From Pseudomonas oryzagri (GTDB taxonomy: Bacteria > Pseudomonadota > Gammaproteobacteria > Pseudomonadales > Pseudomonadaceae), in assembly GCF_020831405.1 (NCBI RefSeq), contig NZ_JAJHPU010000037.1:1-64000 (forward strand): a stretch of 64,000 bases of DNA, written 5' to 3'. The position numbers and the translations under genes were made by a program. This document shows positions 26,280 to 36,270 of the stretch, in pieces. Numbering within the stretch: the first letter of the stretch is position 1; every line of letters begins with the position of its first letter. The notes under the pieces were generated by a model that searched no databases, was not told the origin of the DNA, and saw only the letters and a list, made by a program, of their open reading frames with translations.

Positions 26280-28102
26280 CGCAGCCCCTCCAGGCCGGCG
26301 GTGAAGGCGCTGGCCCCCTGCTCGGCGCTGCTGAACGCCCGGCGCATGAAGGCGAACAGCTCGCGGCCGGTGCCGACGTTGGGCTCCAGGTCGCAGCACG
26401 CCGGCTCGCGGGCGGCGAATTCGTCAGCATCGACCAGCACCTCGAGGCTGCCGTTCTGGCCATCGACGCGAATCCGGTCGCCGTCGCGCACCCGCGCCAG
26501 CGGGCCGCCGTCGAACGCCTCGGGGCAGACATGGATGGCCGCCGCCACCTTGCCGGAGGCGCCGGACATGCGCCCGTCGGTGACCAGCGCCACCTTGAAG
26601 CCGCGATCCAGCAGCACGCTGAGGAAGGGTGTCATCTTGTGCAGCTCGGGCATGCCGTTGCTGCGCGGGCCCTGGAAGCGCATCACCGCGACGAGGTCGC
26701 GATCCAGCTCGCCGGCCTGGAAGGCATCGGCCAGCGCCTGCTGGTCGTGGAACACCCGCGCCTCGGCTTCGACCACTTGGTGCTCGGGCGCCACCGCGGA
26801 AACCTTCATCACCCCGCGGCCGAGGTTGCCGGTCATCACCCGCAGGCCGCCCTCCGCCGAGAAGGGGCGCGCCAGCGGGCGCAGGATGCTCTCGTCGAGG
26901 CTCTCGAGCGGCCCTGCGCGCCACACCAGGCGGCCGTCCTCGAGGAACGGCTCCTCGCTGTAGCGGCGCAGGCCGCGGCCTACCACGGTGTCGACGTCCT
27001 CATGGAGAAGATCGGCGTCGAGCAGCTGGCGGACCAGGAAGGCCACCCCGCCGGCGGCGTGGAACTGGTTGATGTCGGCCTTGCCGTTGGGATAGACGTG
27101 CGCCAGGGTCGGCACCACCTCGGAGAGGTCGGCCATGTCCTGCCAGGTGAGCTGGATGCCGGCGGCCTGGGCGATGGCCGGCAGGTGCAGGGTGTGATTG
27201 GTCGAGCCGCCGGTGGCGAGCAGGGCCACCACCGCGTTGACCAGCACGCGCTCGTCGACGATCTCGCCCAGCGGCAGGAACTGGCCGCCCTGCTGGGTCA
27301 GCCGGGTGACCTGGTGCGCGGCCTCGACGGTCAACGCATCGCGCAGCGGGGTGCCCGGATTGACGAAGGAGGCGCCCGGCAGGTGCAGGCCCATCACCTC
27401 CATGAGCATCTGGTTGGTGTTGGCGGTGCCGTAGAAGGTGCAGGTGCCGGGGCTGTGGTAGGACTTCATCTCCGCCGCGAGCAGCTCGTCGCGGCCGGCC
27501 TTGCCCTCGGCGTAGCGCTCGCGCACCTCCGCCTTCTCCTTGTTGGACAGCCCGGTAGGCATCGGCCCGCCGGGCACGAAGATCGCCGGCAGGTGGCCGA
27601 AGCGCAGCGCGCCGATCAGCAGGCCGGGGACGATCTTGTCGCAGATGCCGAGGAACAGCCCGGCATCGAACAGGTTGTGCGACAGCGCCACGGCGGTGGA
27701 CATGGCGATCACCTCGCGGCTGGCGATGCCCAGCTCCATGCCCGGCTCGCCCTGGGTGACGCCGTCGCACATCGCCGGCACGCCGCCGGCCACCTGGCCC
27801 ACCGAGCCGATGTCACGCAGCGCCTGCTTGATGCGCTGGGGATAGTCCTCGTAGGGCTGGTGGGCCGAGAGGATGTCGTTGTAGGCGGTGACGATGGCCA
27901 CGTTGGCCGAGTTCGTCAGGCGCAGGCGCTGCTTGTCGTCGCTGGGGCAGCCGGCCACGCCGTGGGCGAAGTTGGCGCACTGCAGCTTGCCACGCGAGAG
28001 TCCCGCGCTGGCGGCCGCCCGGATCATCGCCAGATAGCGCTCGCGGGTGGCGCAGCTGCGCTCGATCAGGCGCTCGGTCACTTCAAGGATACGGGGATGC
28101 AT
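26276..28102 (-). CDS. edd: 6-phosphogluconate dehydratase
   Basis: Encodes 608 residues, the normal size of Edd. It dehydrates 6-phosphogluconate to 2-keto-3-deoxy-6-phosphogluconate with a [4Fe-4S] cluster; conserved segments include [18 protein letters not shown] and [10 protein letters not shown]. The start at 28102 gives the standard N-terminus [13 protein letters not shown]. It is the first gene of the edd-glk unit; gapN follows glk on the same strand after 287 bp and may have its own promoter. Together the three genes feed glucose into the Entner-Doudoroff pathway and into NADPH production. Confidence 0.95.
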   Translation of the reverse strand: MHPRILEVTERLIERSCATRERYLAMIRAAASAGLSRGKLQCANFAHGVAGCPSDDKQRLRLTNSANVAIVTAYNDILSAHQPYEDYPQRIKQALRDIGSVGQVAGGVPAMCDGVTQGEPGMELGIASREVIAMSTAVALSHNLFDAGLFLGICDKIVPGLLIGALRFGHLPAIFVPGGPMPTGLSNKEKAEVRERYAEGKAGRDELLAAEMKSYHSPGTCTFYGTANTNQMLMEVMGLHLPGASFVNPGTPLRDALTVEAAHQVTRLTQQGGQFLPLGEIVDERVLVNAVVALLATGGSTNHTLHLPAIAQAAGIQLTWQDMADLSEVVPTLAHVYPNGKADINQFHAAGGVAFLVRQLLDADLLHEDVDTVVGRGLRRYSEEPFLEDGRLVWRAGPLESLDESILRPLARPFSAEGGLRVMTGNLGRGVMKVSAVAPEHQVVEAEARVFHDQQALADAFQAGELDRDLVAVMRFQGPRSNGMPELHKMTPFLSVLLDRGFKVALVTDGRMSGASGKVAAAIHVCPEAFDGGPLARVRDGDRIRVDGQNGSLEVLVDADEFAAREPACCDLEPNVGTGRELFAFMRRAFSSAEQGASAFTAGLEGLR

Positions 28103-28399
28103 TGCTTCGACTCCGGAATACGAGTTGTCTGGTCGTCGTTGAGGGCGACGGACCAGGAAAGCGGACGCCACCCGGACTCACCTGGAGATCGCGTGGCTAT
28201 CCAAACGGGCGATCCACTCCGGAGCGCATGGCCATCCAGCCGCAGCGCGGTGCCCGACGGCGACCGCCGCTGCCATGGCTCCCATTGTCGGCGCAGCGCG
28301 CCGACAGGGCCAGCCCGTCCGCGCCATCCGACGTAGCGGCGTTGAACTAATCGACGCAGGTACGGAGAATGCTGGACGCATATACAGACAAGCATAGCC

Positions 28400-30040
28400 A
28401 TGTCCGCGCCCTTGCCACCCGAACTCTACTACCTCAGCAACTTCCGCCAGGCGCTGGACTGGATCGGTGCGCGCTACGCCGACCTGCTCAGTGCCGAGGA
28501 AAGTCGCTTCATCGCCTGCTTCGGCGAACTGCCGTGGCCCGCGCAGGCGCTGCTGGTGCGCATGGTGATGCGCCAGGGTAGCCATTTTCGCGCCAGCAAG
28601 CTGAGCTATGCGGAGATCGGCGCCATCGAGGCGCCGGCGCGCCAGTTGATCGAACTGGGCTGGGTCAGCGACCAGGCGCCTCTGGAAGCCGCCGAGCTCG
28701 CCGCCCTGCTGCGCAAGGACGAACTGCTCGCCCACCTGCCGCTGGCCGACCGCCGCGCCACGCAGAAGAAGGCCGAGCTGGTCGAACAGCTGCTGGCCCT
28801 CGGGCTGCCGGCGCAGTCCTTCGCCGCCTGGTGTCCGGCGCTGACCGACCAGTTGTACAGCCTGACCGTCGGCGAGCTATGCGACCGCCTGCGCCTGCTG
28901 TTCTTCGGCAACCTCGGCCAGGACTGGTCGGAGTTCGTGCTCGCCGATCTCGGCATCTTCCGCTACGAGCCGGTGGCGATCGGCGCCGACTCGCGCGCCT
29001 TCCGCAGCCGCGACGACGTCGAGCACTACCTGCTGTTGCGCGAGCACCGCCTGCGCTTCGAGGCCGGCGAGCCGGCCCCGGCGCTGCTGGCCACGCTGGA
29101 GGGCTTCGCCACGGCCAACGCCTACCTGCAATCGCGCCACGCCAAACTGCTGTTCCAGATCGCCCAGCAGCAGGAAAGGCAGGGCGAGCTGGAGCAGGCG
29201 CTGGCGATCTATCGCGGGTCGAAGCATGCCGAGGCGCGCTGGCGGCAGATCCGCATCCTCGAGAAGCTCGCCCGCCACGCCGAGGCGCATGCCCTGACCG
29301 AGGCGGTGCAGGCGGCGCCGCACAGCGACGAGGAGGCGCAGCTGGCCGAGCGCGCCCTCGCCCGCCTGCGCCGCAAGCTCGCCCTGCCGGCCCCGCCGCG
29401 CCAGCCGTCTTTCGAGGAGCGGCGCATCGAACTGCAGCTGGCGCCGCCCGCGCACGGCAGCGTCGAGCTGGCCGTGGCCGCGCATCTGCATAGCGCGCAG
29501 GCGCCGGTGTACTACGTGGAAAACACCCTGCTGTGCAGCCTGTTCGGCCTGTTGTGCTGGGAAGCGATCTTCGCACCGCTGCCCGGCGCCTTCTTCCACC
29601 CCTTCCAGAGCGGCCCGGCCGACCTCTCCAGCGCCGAGTTCCACGCCCGCCGCGCCGGGCTGTTCGCCGCCTGCCTGCAGCGTCTGGACGACGGCAGCTA
29701 TCCCGAACACATCCGCGCGCGCTATCGCGACAAGCACGGCATCCAGTCGCCCTTCGTTTTCTGGGGCCTGCTCGACGAGGCGCTGCTCGAGCAGGCGCTG
29801 CACTGCATCCCGGCCGCCCATCTGCGCGCCTGCTGCGAGCGCCTGCTGGGCGATCTCAAGGCCAATCGCAGCGGCATGCCCGACCTGATCCAGTTCTATC
29901 CGGACGAAGGACGCTACCGGATGATCGAGGTGAAAGGCCCGGGCGATCGCCTGCAGGACAACCAGAAGCGCTGGCTGGCTTTCGCCGCCGCGCACGGCAT
30001 GCCGGTGGAAGTCTGCTACGTGAGCTGGGCCGCGCCATGA
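28400..30040 (+). CDS. FAN1-type structure-specific nuclease with VRR-NUC domain
   Basis: Encodes 546 residues. The C-terminal VRR-NUC domain has the catalytic pattern E (in VENTLLCSLFG), GMPD with D495 and E510-V-K512, followed by DRLQDNQ. The N-terminal two thirds are helical, with a SAP-like DNA-binding part around residues 100-130 and TPR-like helices around 245-310, as in the P. aeruginosa FAN1 whose structure is known. FAN1 nucleases cut branched DNA near 5' flaps and help unhook interstrand cross-links. The stop overlaps the start of the helicase gene by 4 bp, so the two proteins are co-translated and probably act together. Confidence 0.9.
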   Translation: MSAPLPPELYYLSNFRQALDWIGARYADLLSAEESRFIACFGELPWPAQALLVRMVMRQGSHFRASKLSYAEIGAIEAPARQLIELGWVSDQAPLEAAELAALLRKDELLAHLPLADRRATQKKAELVEQLLALGLPAQSFAAWCPALTDQLYSLTVGELCDRLRLLFFGNLGQDWSEFVLADLGIFRYEPVAIGADSRAFRSRDDVEHYLLLREHRLRFEAGEPAPALLATLEGFATANAYLQSRHAKLLFQIAQQQERQGELEQALAIYRGSKHAEARWRQIRILEKLARHAEAHALTEAVQAAPHSDEEAQLAERALARLRRKLALPAPPRQPSFEERRIELQLAPPAHGSVELAVAAHLHSAQAPVYYVENTLLCSLFGLLCWEAIFAPLPGAFFHPFQSGPADLSSAEFHARRAGLFAACLQRLDDGSYPEHIRARYRDKHGIQSPFVFWGLLDEALLEQALHCIPAAHLRACCERLLGDLKANRSGMPDLIQFYPDEGRYRMIEVKGPGDRLQDNQKRWLAFAAAHGMPVEVCYVSWAAP

Positions 30041-32325
30041 GCTACGCGGTGGCGGTACGCGCGCTGTGCGAATTCACCGCCAAGCAGGGCGACCTCGACC
30101 TGCGCTTCACCCCCTCGCCCACCGCCCAGGAAGGCATCGCCGGCCACCAGACGGTGGTGGCCCGGCGCGGCCCGGACTACCTCGCCGAGCTGCCGCTGGC
30201 CGGCGCCTGGCCTACCCCGGAGCAGCCGGAGCTGCTCGTCAGCGGGCGCGCCGACGGCTACGACCCGGCGCAGAACCTGCTCGAAGAGATCAAGACCCAC
30301 CGCGGCGACGTCGCGCGCATCCCCGACAACCACCGCCAGCTGCACTGGGCGCAGGCCAAGGTCTACGGCTGGCTGCTCTGCGAAAGCCGCGGGCTCGCCG
30401 AGATCGAACTGGCGCTGGTGTATTTCAACGTGCTGACCCAGAAGGAGACGGTGCTGCGCGAGCGCTTTGCCGCCGCGACGCTGCACGCCTTCTTCCAGCA
30501 GCAATGCGAGCGCTTCATCGCCTGGGCGCGCCAGGAGGAAGCGCACCGCACGGCGCGCGACGCCAGCCTCGCGGGCCTGCGCTTTCCGTATGCGGAATTC
30601 CGCCGTGGCCAGCGCCAGCTGGCCGAGGCCGTGTATCGCGCCGCCCGCGACGGCGACACGCTGTTGGCCCAGGCCACCACCGGCATCGGCAAGACCCTCG
30701 CCACGCTGTTCCCCCAGCTCAAGGCGTTCCCCGGCCAGCAGCTCGACCGCCTGTTCTTCCTCACCGCCAAGACCCCGGGCCGGCGCCTGGCGCTGGACGC
30801 CCTGGCCAGCCTGCGCCGCCAGGAGGCAGACATGCCGCTGCGGGTGCTGGAGCACGTGGCGCGCGACAAGGCCTGCGAGTACCCGGACAGGAGCTGCCAC
30901 GGCGAGTCCTGCCCGCTGGCCCAGGGCTTCTACGACCGTCTGCCGGCCGCCCGCCTGGCCGCTCTGGAACAGCGCTGGCTGACCCAGGAGCGGGTGCGCG
31001 AGATCGCCCTCGCCCATCAGGTCTGCCCCTACTACCTGAGCCAGGAGCTGTGCCGCTGGGCCGACGTGGTGGTCGGCGACTACAACTACTACTTCGACCT
31101 GAGCGCCCTGCTCTACGGCCTTACGGTGCTCAACGACTGGCGCGTCGCGGTGCTGGTCGACGAGGCGCACAACCTGGTCGAGCGCGCGCGCGGCATGTAC
31201 ACGGCGGAGCTGGACCAGGCCGTGTTCCAGGAGATGCGCAAGGCGGCCCCGGCGGCCCTGAAGAGCCCGCTGGAGCGGGTCGGCCGGCACTGGAACCAGC
31301 TCAACCGCGATCAGGAGCAGGCCTACCAGATCCATCCGAGCGTGCCGGACCTGTTCGTCGCCGCGCTGCAGAAAGCGGTCAGTGCGATCACCGATCACCT
31401 GACCGACCAGCCCGACGGCAACGAGCGCGCGCTGCTGCAGTTCTACCTGGACGCCATGCTGTTCTGCCGCCTCGCCGAGGCCTGGGGGCCGCACTCGCTG
31501 TTCGACATCACCCGCCACGACGCCCGTGCGCAGCGCAGCCGCTCGACCCTGTGCCTGCGCAATGTGGTGCCGGCGCCGTTCCTCGCCGGCCGCTTCGCAG
31601 ACGCCCACAGCACCACGCTGTTCTCCGCCACCCTGCGCCCGGCCGACTACTACCGCGACCTGCTCGGCCTGCCCGAGGAGACGCGCTGGCTGGAAGTGGA
31701 GTCGCCGTTCGCCGCCGAGCAGCTGGAGGTGCGCATCGTCGGCAACCTGTCGACCCGCTACCAGCATCGCGCCGCCAGCCTGGCGCCGATCTGCCGGATC
31801 ATGGCCGAGCAGTTCCACGCCAGGCCCGGCAACTACCTGGCGTTCTTCAGCAGCTACGCCTACCTGCAGCAGGTGCGCGAGCTGTTCACCGTGCTGCACC
31901 CGGACATCCCGACCAGCGCGCAGACCCGCAGCATGAACGAGGGCGAGCGCCAGGGCTTTCTCGACGGCTTCACCGACCGCTCGCAAGGCATCGGCTTCGC
32001 CGTGCTGGGCGGCGCCTTCGGCGAGGGCATCGACCTGCCCGGAGAACGCCTGATCGGCGCCTTCATCGCCACCCTGGGCCTGCCGCAGGTCAACGAGGTC
32101 AACGACGAGATCAAGGCGCGCATGCAGCAGATGTTCGGCCAGGGCAGCGGCTACGACTACGCCTACCTGTACCCCGGCCTGCAGAAGGTGGTGCAGGCCG
32201 CCGGCCGGGTGATCCGCACCACCGCCGACCGGGGCGTGGTGTACCTGCTCGACGACCGCTTCCGCCAGGGGCGGGTGCGCGAGCTGCTGCCGGGCTGGTG
32301 GGCGGTGCAGCTGACGAGCTGCTGA
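30037..32325 (+). CDS. PD-(D/E)XK nuclease fused to an XPD/DinG-type iron-sulphur helicase
   Basis: Encodes 762 residues. The N-terminal about 190 residues carry a Cas4/RecB-like nuclease pattern: D73 in GRADGY, E84-I-K86 in LLEEIKT, and a Q...Y helix (QAKVYGWLL). Then comes a superfamily 2 helicase of the XPD class: Walker A TTGIGKT (K219), DEAH box 375-378, and between them cysteines in ACEYPDRSCHGESC and HQVCPYY, which fit a [4Fe-4S] cluster ligand set. The C-terminal helicase part contains VVQAAGRVIRT. It is coupled to the FAN1-type gene before it (4-bp overlap). A flap nuclease and a nuclease-helicase made together suggest a DNA cross-link or replication-fork repair pathway; the specific substrate is unknown. 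Confidence 0.87.
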   Translation: MSYAVAVRALCEFTAKQGDLDLRFTPSPTAQEGIAGHQTVVARRGPDYLAELPLAGAWPTPEQPELLVSGRADGYDPAQNLLEEIKTHRGDVARIPDNHRQLHWAQAKVYGWLLCESRGLAEIELALVYFNVLTQKETVLRERFAAATLHAFFQQQCERFIAWARQEEAHRTARDASLAGLRFPYAEFRRGQRQLAEAVYRAARDGDTLLAQATTGIGKTLATLFPQLKAFPGQQLDRLFFLTAKTPGRRLALDALASLRRQEADMPLRVLEHVARDKACEYPDRSCHGESCPLAQGFYDRLPAARLAALEQRWLTQERVREIALAHQVCPYYLSQELCRWADVVVGDYNYYFDLSALLYGLTVLNDWRVAVLVDEAHNLVERARGMYTAELDQAVFQEMRKAAPAALKSPLERVGRHWNQLNRDQEQAYQIHPSVPDLFVAALQKAVSAITDHLTDQPDGNERALLQFYLDAMLFCRLAEAWGPHSLFDITRHDARAQRSRSTLCLRNVVPAPFLAGRFADAHSTTLFSATLRPADYYRDLLGLPEETRWLEVESPFAAEQLEVRIVGNLSTRYQHRAASLAPICRIMAEQFHARPGNYLAFFSSYAYLQQVRELFTVLHPDIPTSAQTRSMNEGERQGFLDGFTDRSQGIGFAVLGGAFGEGIDLPGERLIGAFIATLGLPQVNEVNDEIKARMQQMFGQGSGYDYAYLYPGLQKVVQAAGRVIRTTADRGVVYLLDDRFRQGRVRELLPGWWAVQLTSC

Positions 32326-32416
32326 CGAGGATGTTCGCCGCCGGCGAGGACGGCGGCCGTCCGCCCGCTGCACGGGGGCACGCCTGCCCGGCACCCGGGC
32401 GGCGACGCGGTCATCA

Positions 32417-33145
32417 TCAAAGGTCGTTGCGCGTCCCTATCCAGGGCAGCAGGCGCTCGGTTTCCTTCCTGACCACGGCGTAGCACTCGCAGCTCAGCTG
32501 CTCCAGGCGGGGACGGTCGAGCACCGTGATATGCCCCCGGTGGTACTCGATCACGCCGAGTCGCTGCAACTTGCTGGCCGCCTCGGTGACCCCCTCGCGG
32601 CGAACGCCGAGCATGTTGGCGATCAGCTCCTGGGTCATGGTCAGCTGATTGTCCGGCAGGCGATCGAGCAGCATGAGCAACCAGCGGCACAACTGCTGGT
32701 CGATGGTGTGGTGACGGTTGCAGGCCGCCGTCTGGGAAACCTGGGTGACCAGCGCCTGGGTGAAGCGCAGCATGCGCTGCTGCAGCTCGCCGTGCTGCTC
32801 GAACTCCTCGCGCAGGCGCACGGCCGGCAGCCGCCAGGCGTGACCGGCGCCCTGCACCAGCCCGCGGCTTGGCGTACTGCAGCCGCCCAGGACGACCTCG
32901 ATACCCACGAAACCCTCGTTGCCCACCACCGAGATTTCCACCGAGGCGCCGCTCTCCATCACATAGAGGGTCGACACGATGGCGTCGATCGGGAAATAGA
33001 CGCAGCCCATTGAGCCCCCGGACTCGTAGAGGACCTGACCGAGCGGCATCGGCACCTGTTCCAGATGCGGCAACAAGCGCTCGCGCACCTCGTCGGACAG
33101 AGCGGCGAGAAGGAGATTCTGCAACGACGGGGGTGTCTCGGACAT
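32417..33145 (-). CDS. Crp/Fnr family transcription regulator
   Basis: Encodes 242 residues. An N-terminal cyclic-nucleotide-binding-type beta-barrel (residues about 25-130) is followed by a long dimer helix and a C-terminal winged helix (LTMTQELIANMLGVRREGVTEAASKL is the helix-turn-helix region). There is no N-terminal Cys cluster for iron-sulphur sensing as in Fnr/Anr, and the barrel lacks an obvious cAMP phosphate-binding motif, so the signal is unknown. Start at 33145 has an AAGGGAG ribosome site. It is transcribed away from the small exported protein on its right and converges with the helicase gene on its left. Confidence 0.85.
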   Translation of the reverse strand: MSETPPSLQNLLLAALSDEVRERLLPHLEQVPMPLGQVLYESGGSMGCVYFPIDAIVSTLYVMESGASVEISVVGNEGFVGIEVVLGGCSTPSRGLVQGAGHAWRLPAVRLREEFEQHGELQQRMLRFTQALVTQVSQTAACNRHHTIDQQLCRWLLMLLDRLPDNQLTMTQELIANMLGVRREGVTEAASKLQRLGVIEYHRGHITVLDRPRLEQLSCECYAVVRKETERLLPWIGTRNDL

Positions 33146-33155
33146 GGCGACTCCC

Positions 33156-33188
33156 TTGCTGGAAAGATCTTCTCCAGGGATCGAGCAA
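33156..33188. promoter_or_regulatory. imperfect palindrome in the Crp/Fnr gene promoter region
   Basis: A palindrome centred on AGATCT (TGGAAAGATCTTCTCCA, 33160-33176) is nested inside TTGCT/AGCAA (33156 and 33184). It starts 11 bp upstream of the regulator's start codon. It could be an autoregulatory site. No functional evidence can be seen. Confidence 0.35.
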
Positions 33189-33362
33189 GAATAGTTCAGC
33201 GGCACCGGCCCACCGGGGCAGCGGACCACCGGCGCGGCCGCGCGAGGCAATGTTTGCTAGCGAACAGACCCGCCGCTCCGGCGGCTTCAATCTGGTCGCG
33301 GACCCATGGCTGCCGGGATGCCGACAGCCATGCTGCCCGCAGACACGCGAGGAGTACTCATC

Positions 33363-33818
33363 ATGAATCCCTTTCTCTCGCCCAAACCGGCAAGCATCGT
33401 CCTGGCCCTGCTGCTGACTTCGCTTCCCCTGCTGTCGCCGGCCGCCGAGACCGCGCCGATCGATAGCTCGGCCGTCCAGCTGCAGCCACGCGAGCAAAAC
33501 GGCATTCCCTATCTGTCGGGCGGCATTGGCCTGGACGAGTCGGAAGCCTTCAAGCAGGTCACGGGTTACAACCTGCACATGACCTTTTCCGCCGGGGCGC
33601 AGAACAAGTATCTGAGCAATGTCGACGTGGTCATCCAGGCCGCCGATGGGCGCTCCGTGGTGTCGTTGAACCAGGTGGGCCCGATCGTTTACGTCAAGTT
33701 GCCGGCCGACAAGTACTCGATCATCGCCAGCCAGAATGGCCAGGAGCAACGCGGCAGCGTCGATCTCAAAACGGCAGCGGTCGGCACGGTGAATCTCCAC
33801 TGGAATGAGGAGCGCTGA
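33363..33818 (+). CDS. small exported protein of unknown function
   Basis: Encodes 151 residues. The signal peptide (residues 1-27) has a hydrophobic core and ends around SPAAE. The mature part looks like an all-beta carboxypeptidase-regulatory or transthyretin-like domain: segments such as YNLHMTFSAG, LSNVDVVIQAADG and VKLPADKYSIIASQNGQ alternate short strands. GAGGAG lies 9 bp upstream of the ATG. Proteins of this kind are common in Pseudomonas without known role. Divergent from the Crp/Fnr regulator, which may control it. Confidence 0.7.
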   Translation: MNPFLSPKPASIVLALLLTSLPLLSPAAETAPIDSSAVQLQPREQNGIPYLSGGIGLDESEAFKQVTGYNLHMTFSAGAQNKYLSNVDVVIQAADGRSVVSLNQVGPIVYVKLPADKYSIIASQNGQEQRGSVDLKTAAVGTVNLHWNEER

Positions 33819-34173
33819 GTCCCTCCGAAGCGCAGTGGACCTCGTTGCCGTAGGGCGAGCGGGGACGCGAGCTCAAAAACCCTTCCGCACCTGGAAGACC
33901 CGTGCCGCGCAGCGAGAACCTGGCGGCGCTGCGCCTTCCTCTCCTCTTCCACGCGATCAGGGTGCCATCCGGGCCTCTCGTCGCGCAGCGCCCTGCAAGT
34001 GCGGCGTCGCTGGAACACCGCGCAGGCTCTCGCGGCTGAAGTCCTCGCCCCCGTGCAGGATGGCTCGCGCCGCATGCCGGAGAGTCGAGCAGACTATGAA
34101 ACTCTGCCGACCCTGCCGTTGGGCCCTTCCGCAGCGAGCGCTTCCAGCTGAGCGTAGAACTCGTGCCCGTCAC
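33819..34173. other. gene-free stretch upstream of imuA
   Basis: About 355 bp without a supportable gene. Overlapping short frames on both strands have no ribosome sites and read as arginine/serine/alanine-rich shadow sequence. No repeat or RNA-like structure was recognised. Confidence 0.5.
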
Positions 34174-34216
34174 TTGACCGCCGTCTGAACACACCAAATA
34201 CTGTATTTATATACAG
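34174..34216 (+). promoter_or_regulatory. LexA-controlled promoter of imuA-imuB-dnaE2
   Basis: CTGTATTTATATACAG at 34201-34216 is a near-perfect LexA (SOS) box, with CTGTAT and ATACAG palindromic arms. A possible -35 element TTGACC (34174-34179) is followed after 17 bp by AATACT (34197-34202), which overlaps the box, so LexA would cover the -10 region. The operon should be induced by DNA damage. Confidence 0.88.
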
Positions 34217-34235
34217 CAAAATGGACACCCACCCC

Positions 34236-34853
34236 ATGACATCCGTGGTCACCCTCGAGCGCCTGCTGGATGCGCGCAGCGTCTGGCGCGGCCAGGCGGT
34301 CGTTGCCGCGTCCGCCGCCCAGCCGACCGGACACGCCGAACTGGACGCCAGCCTGCCCGCTGGCGGTTGGCCGGACTCGGCGCTGAGCGAGATCCTCGTC
34401 GCCGCCCCCGGCATCGGCGAGCTGCGCCTGCTGTGGCCGACCCTGGCGCGATTGACCGCCGCCGGCGAACGGGTGGTCTTGGTCGGTCCGCCCCATGTGC
34501 CCTATCCGCAGGCCTGGCTGGCGGCCGGCGTCGACCTGCGTCACCTCGCCATCGTCCAGGCGACGGGCCGCGACGCGCTGTGGGCCACCGAGCAGTGCCT
34601 GCGCTCGGGCAGCTGCGGCGCCGTGCTGTGCTGGCCGAATCAGGCCGACGACCGCGCCCTGCGGCGCCTGCAGGTGGCCGCCGAGACCGGCCGGACCCTG
34701 GCCTTCGCCTACCGTCCCCTGGCGGAGGCGGCGAACCCCTCGCCCGCCGCCCTGCGCCTCGTCCTCGACGGCCGGCCGGCGCAGTTGCGCGTGCTCAAGT
34801 GTCGCGGCGGCCTGGCCCCGGCGCGTCCGCTGCAAACCGCCGCCTGGTCGTGA
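34236..34853 (+). CDS. imuA: SOS mutagenesis accessory protein ImuA
   Basis: Encodes 205 residues of the RecA/SulA-like ImuA family; it starts MTSVVTLERLLDARSVWRG, matching the usual N-terminus of Pseudomonas ImuA. The in-frame ATG at 34221 sits 4 bp after the LexA box and would leave almost no leader, so 34236 is preferred; neither has a good ribosome site. The Walker-type lysine of RecA is not evident (the loop reads VAAPGIGELRLL). ImuA supports translesion synthesis by ImuB and DnaE2 after DNA damage, by reported interaction with RecA. First gene of the three-gene SOS operon; no lexA2 gene precedes it, unlike in P. putida. Confidence 0.88.
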   Translation: MTSVVTLERLLDARSVWRGQAVVAASAAQPTGHAELDASLPAGGWPDSALSEILVAAPGIGELRLLWPTLARLTAAGERVVLVGPPHVPYPQAWLAAGVDLRHLAIVQATGRDALWATEQCLRSGSCGAVLCWPNQADDRALRRLQVAAETGRTLAFAYRPLAEAANPSPAALRLVLDGRPAQLRVLKCRGGLAPARPLQTAAWS

Positions 34854-34860
34854 GGCGGCC

Positions 34861-36270
34861 ATGCTCTGGGCCTGCATCCTGCTGCCGCAACTGGCCATGG
34901 ACGGCGTGCTGCGCCAGCGCGCCGACGCCCAGGCGCCGCTGGCGCTGCTCGCCGGGCCGCCGCAGCGCCGCGTGCTGCAGGCGGTCAACCCGGGGGCGCG
35001 CGCCCTCGGCCTGAAACCCGGCCAGACGCTGAGCGCCGCGCAGGCGCTGAGCCACGACTTCGCCACCGCCGACTACGATCTGACGGCGATCGACCGCTGC
35101 CAGCAGCTCCTCGCCGCCTGGGCCTACGGCTTCAGCGCCCAGGTCAGCCTGCACTACCCGCGCTGCCTGCTGCTGGAGGTGCAGTCCAGCCTCGGCCTGT
35201 TCGGCCCGTGGCCGCGCTTCGAGGCGCGCCTGCGCGAGGAGCTGACCGCGCTGGGCTTTCGCCATCGCATCACCGTCGCCCCCAACCCGGCCGCCGCGCG
35301 GGTGCTGGCCAACGCCCACGACGGCCTGGCGGTGAGCGACACCCAGACCCTGCGCCAGACGCTTGAGCGGCTCCCGGTGGAGCGCCTCGGCCTGCCCCGC
35401 GAGGTGGCCACGGCCCTCGCTCGCATGGGCGTGCGCCATCTGCAGCAGCTGCTCGCCCTGCCCCGCGACGGCCTAGCGAAACGCTTTCCCGCCGCCGTTC
35501 TGGACCACCTCGATACGCTACTCGGCCTGCGTCCGCTGGCGCTGGACTTCTATCGACCGCCGGATGTGTTCGACGCCCGCATCGAGCTGAATTTCGAGGT
35601 CGAATCGCACCAGGCGCTGCTGTTCCCGCTGCGCCGCCTGACCGGCGATCTCGCCGCCTATCTCGCCGGGCGCGACAGCGGCGTGCAACGCTTCACCCTG
35701 CACCTGGAGCACCGCAACCGGGCCGACAGCGAGGTGCCGGTCGGCCTGCTCGGCGCCGAGCGCGAGGCGGGGATGCTCTTCGAACTGACCCGCGGCCGTC
35801 TGGAGCACCTGCAGCTACCCGCGCCGGTGCTGGCGGTGCGCCTGCTGGCGCGCGAGCTGCCGCCCTTCACCCCGGAGCATCGCCAGCTGTTCGACGAACG
35901 CCCGCAGCAGTCGTTGCCCTGGGAGCAGCTGCGCGAACGTCTGCGCGCCCGCCTGGGCGACGAGGCCGTGCACGGTCTCGGGGCGCGCGCCGACCACCGC
36001 CCCGAGCACGCCTGGACGGCACAACCGACGGCCCTGCCACTGCCGCCCTGCGGCCCCCGGCCCGGCTGGCTGCTGGACGAGCCGCTGGCGCTGCGCGAAG
36101 CGTCCCTGCGCATCCTCGCCGGGGCGGAGCGTATCGAGTCCGGCTGGTGGGACGGCGGCGACGTGCGCCGCGACTACTACCTGGTGGAAACCCGCAGCGG
36201 CCAGCGCGGCTGGGCCTTCCGCACGGTCGGCGGCGAAGGACCGCTGCTGCTGCACGGCTGGTTCGCATGA
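34861..36270 (+). CDS. imuB: Y-family polymerase-like protein ImuB
   Basis: Encodes 469 residues, starting [16 protein letters not shown]. It has the Y-family polymerase fold, but the catalytic acidic residue expected in the first strand (as in the VDMD of Pol IV) is absent, which is normal for ImuB: it serves as adaptor that ties DnaE2 to the beta clamp. A helix-hairpin-helix-like region lies near [15 protein letters not shown]. The gene begins 7 bp after imuA, and its stop overlaps the dnaE2 start by 4 bp. Confidence 0.93.
   Translation: MLWACILLPQLAMDGVLRQRADAQAPLALLAGPPQRRVLQAVNPGARALGLKPGQTLSAAQALSHDFATADYDLTAIDRCQQLLAAWAYGFSAQVSLHYPRCLLLEVQSSLGLFGPWPRFEARLREELTALGFRHRITVAPNPAAARVLANAHDGLAVSDTQTLRQTLERLPVERLGLPREVATALARMGVRHLQQLLALPRDGLAKRFPAAVLDHLDTLLGLRPLALDFYRPPDVFDARIELNFEVESHQALLFPLRRLTGDLAAYLAGRDSGVQRFTLHLEHRNRADSEVPVGLLGAEREAGMLFELTRGRLEHLQLPAPVLAVRLLARELPPFTPEHRQLFDERPQQSLPWEQLRERLRARLGDEAVHGLGARADHRPEHAWTAQPTALPLPPCGPRPGWLLDEPLALREASLRILAGAERIESGWWDGGDVRRDYYLVETRSGQRGWAFRTVGGEGPLLLHGWFA

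Noticed and set aside
28130-28155. inverted repeat near the edd promoter as a HexR site
   Set aside because: The pairing is imperfect and the TTGT...ACAA half-sites are not both present.
26531-28336. 601-codon plus-strand frame opposite edd
   Set aside because: Antisense shadow, low-complexity composition; edd is full-length on the other strand.
30016-32394. 792-codon minus-strand frame and an 805-codon plus frame over the helicase
   Set aside because: Both are shadows of the helicase gene; only the 30037-32325 frame has helicase and nuclease motifs.
33805-34188. short frames on both strands upstream of imuA
   Set aside because: No ribosome site, Arg/Ser/Ala-rich composition, overlapping frames on both strands; no reason to call a gene.
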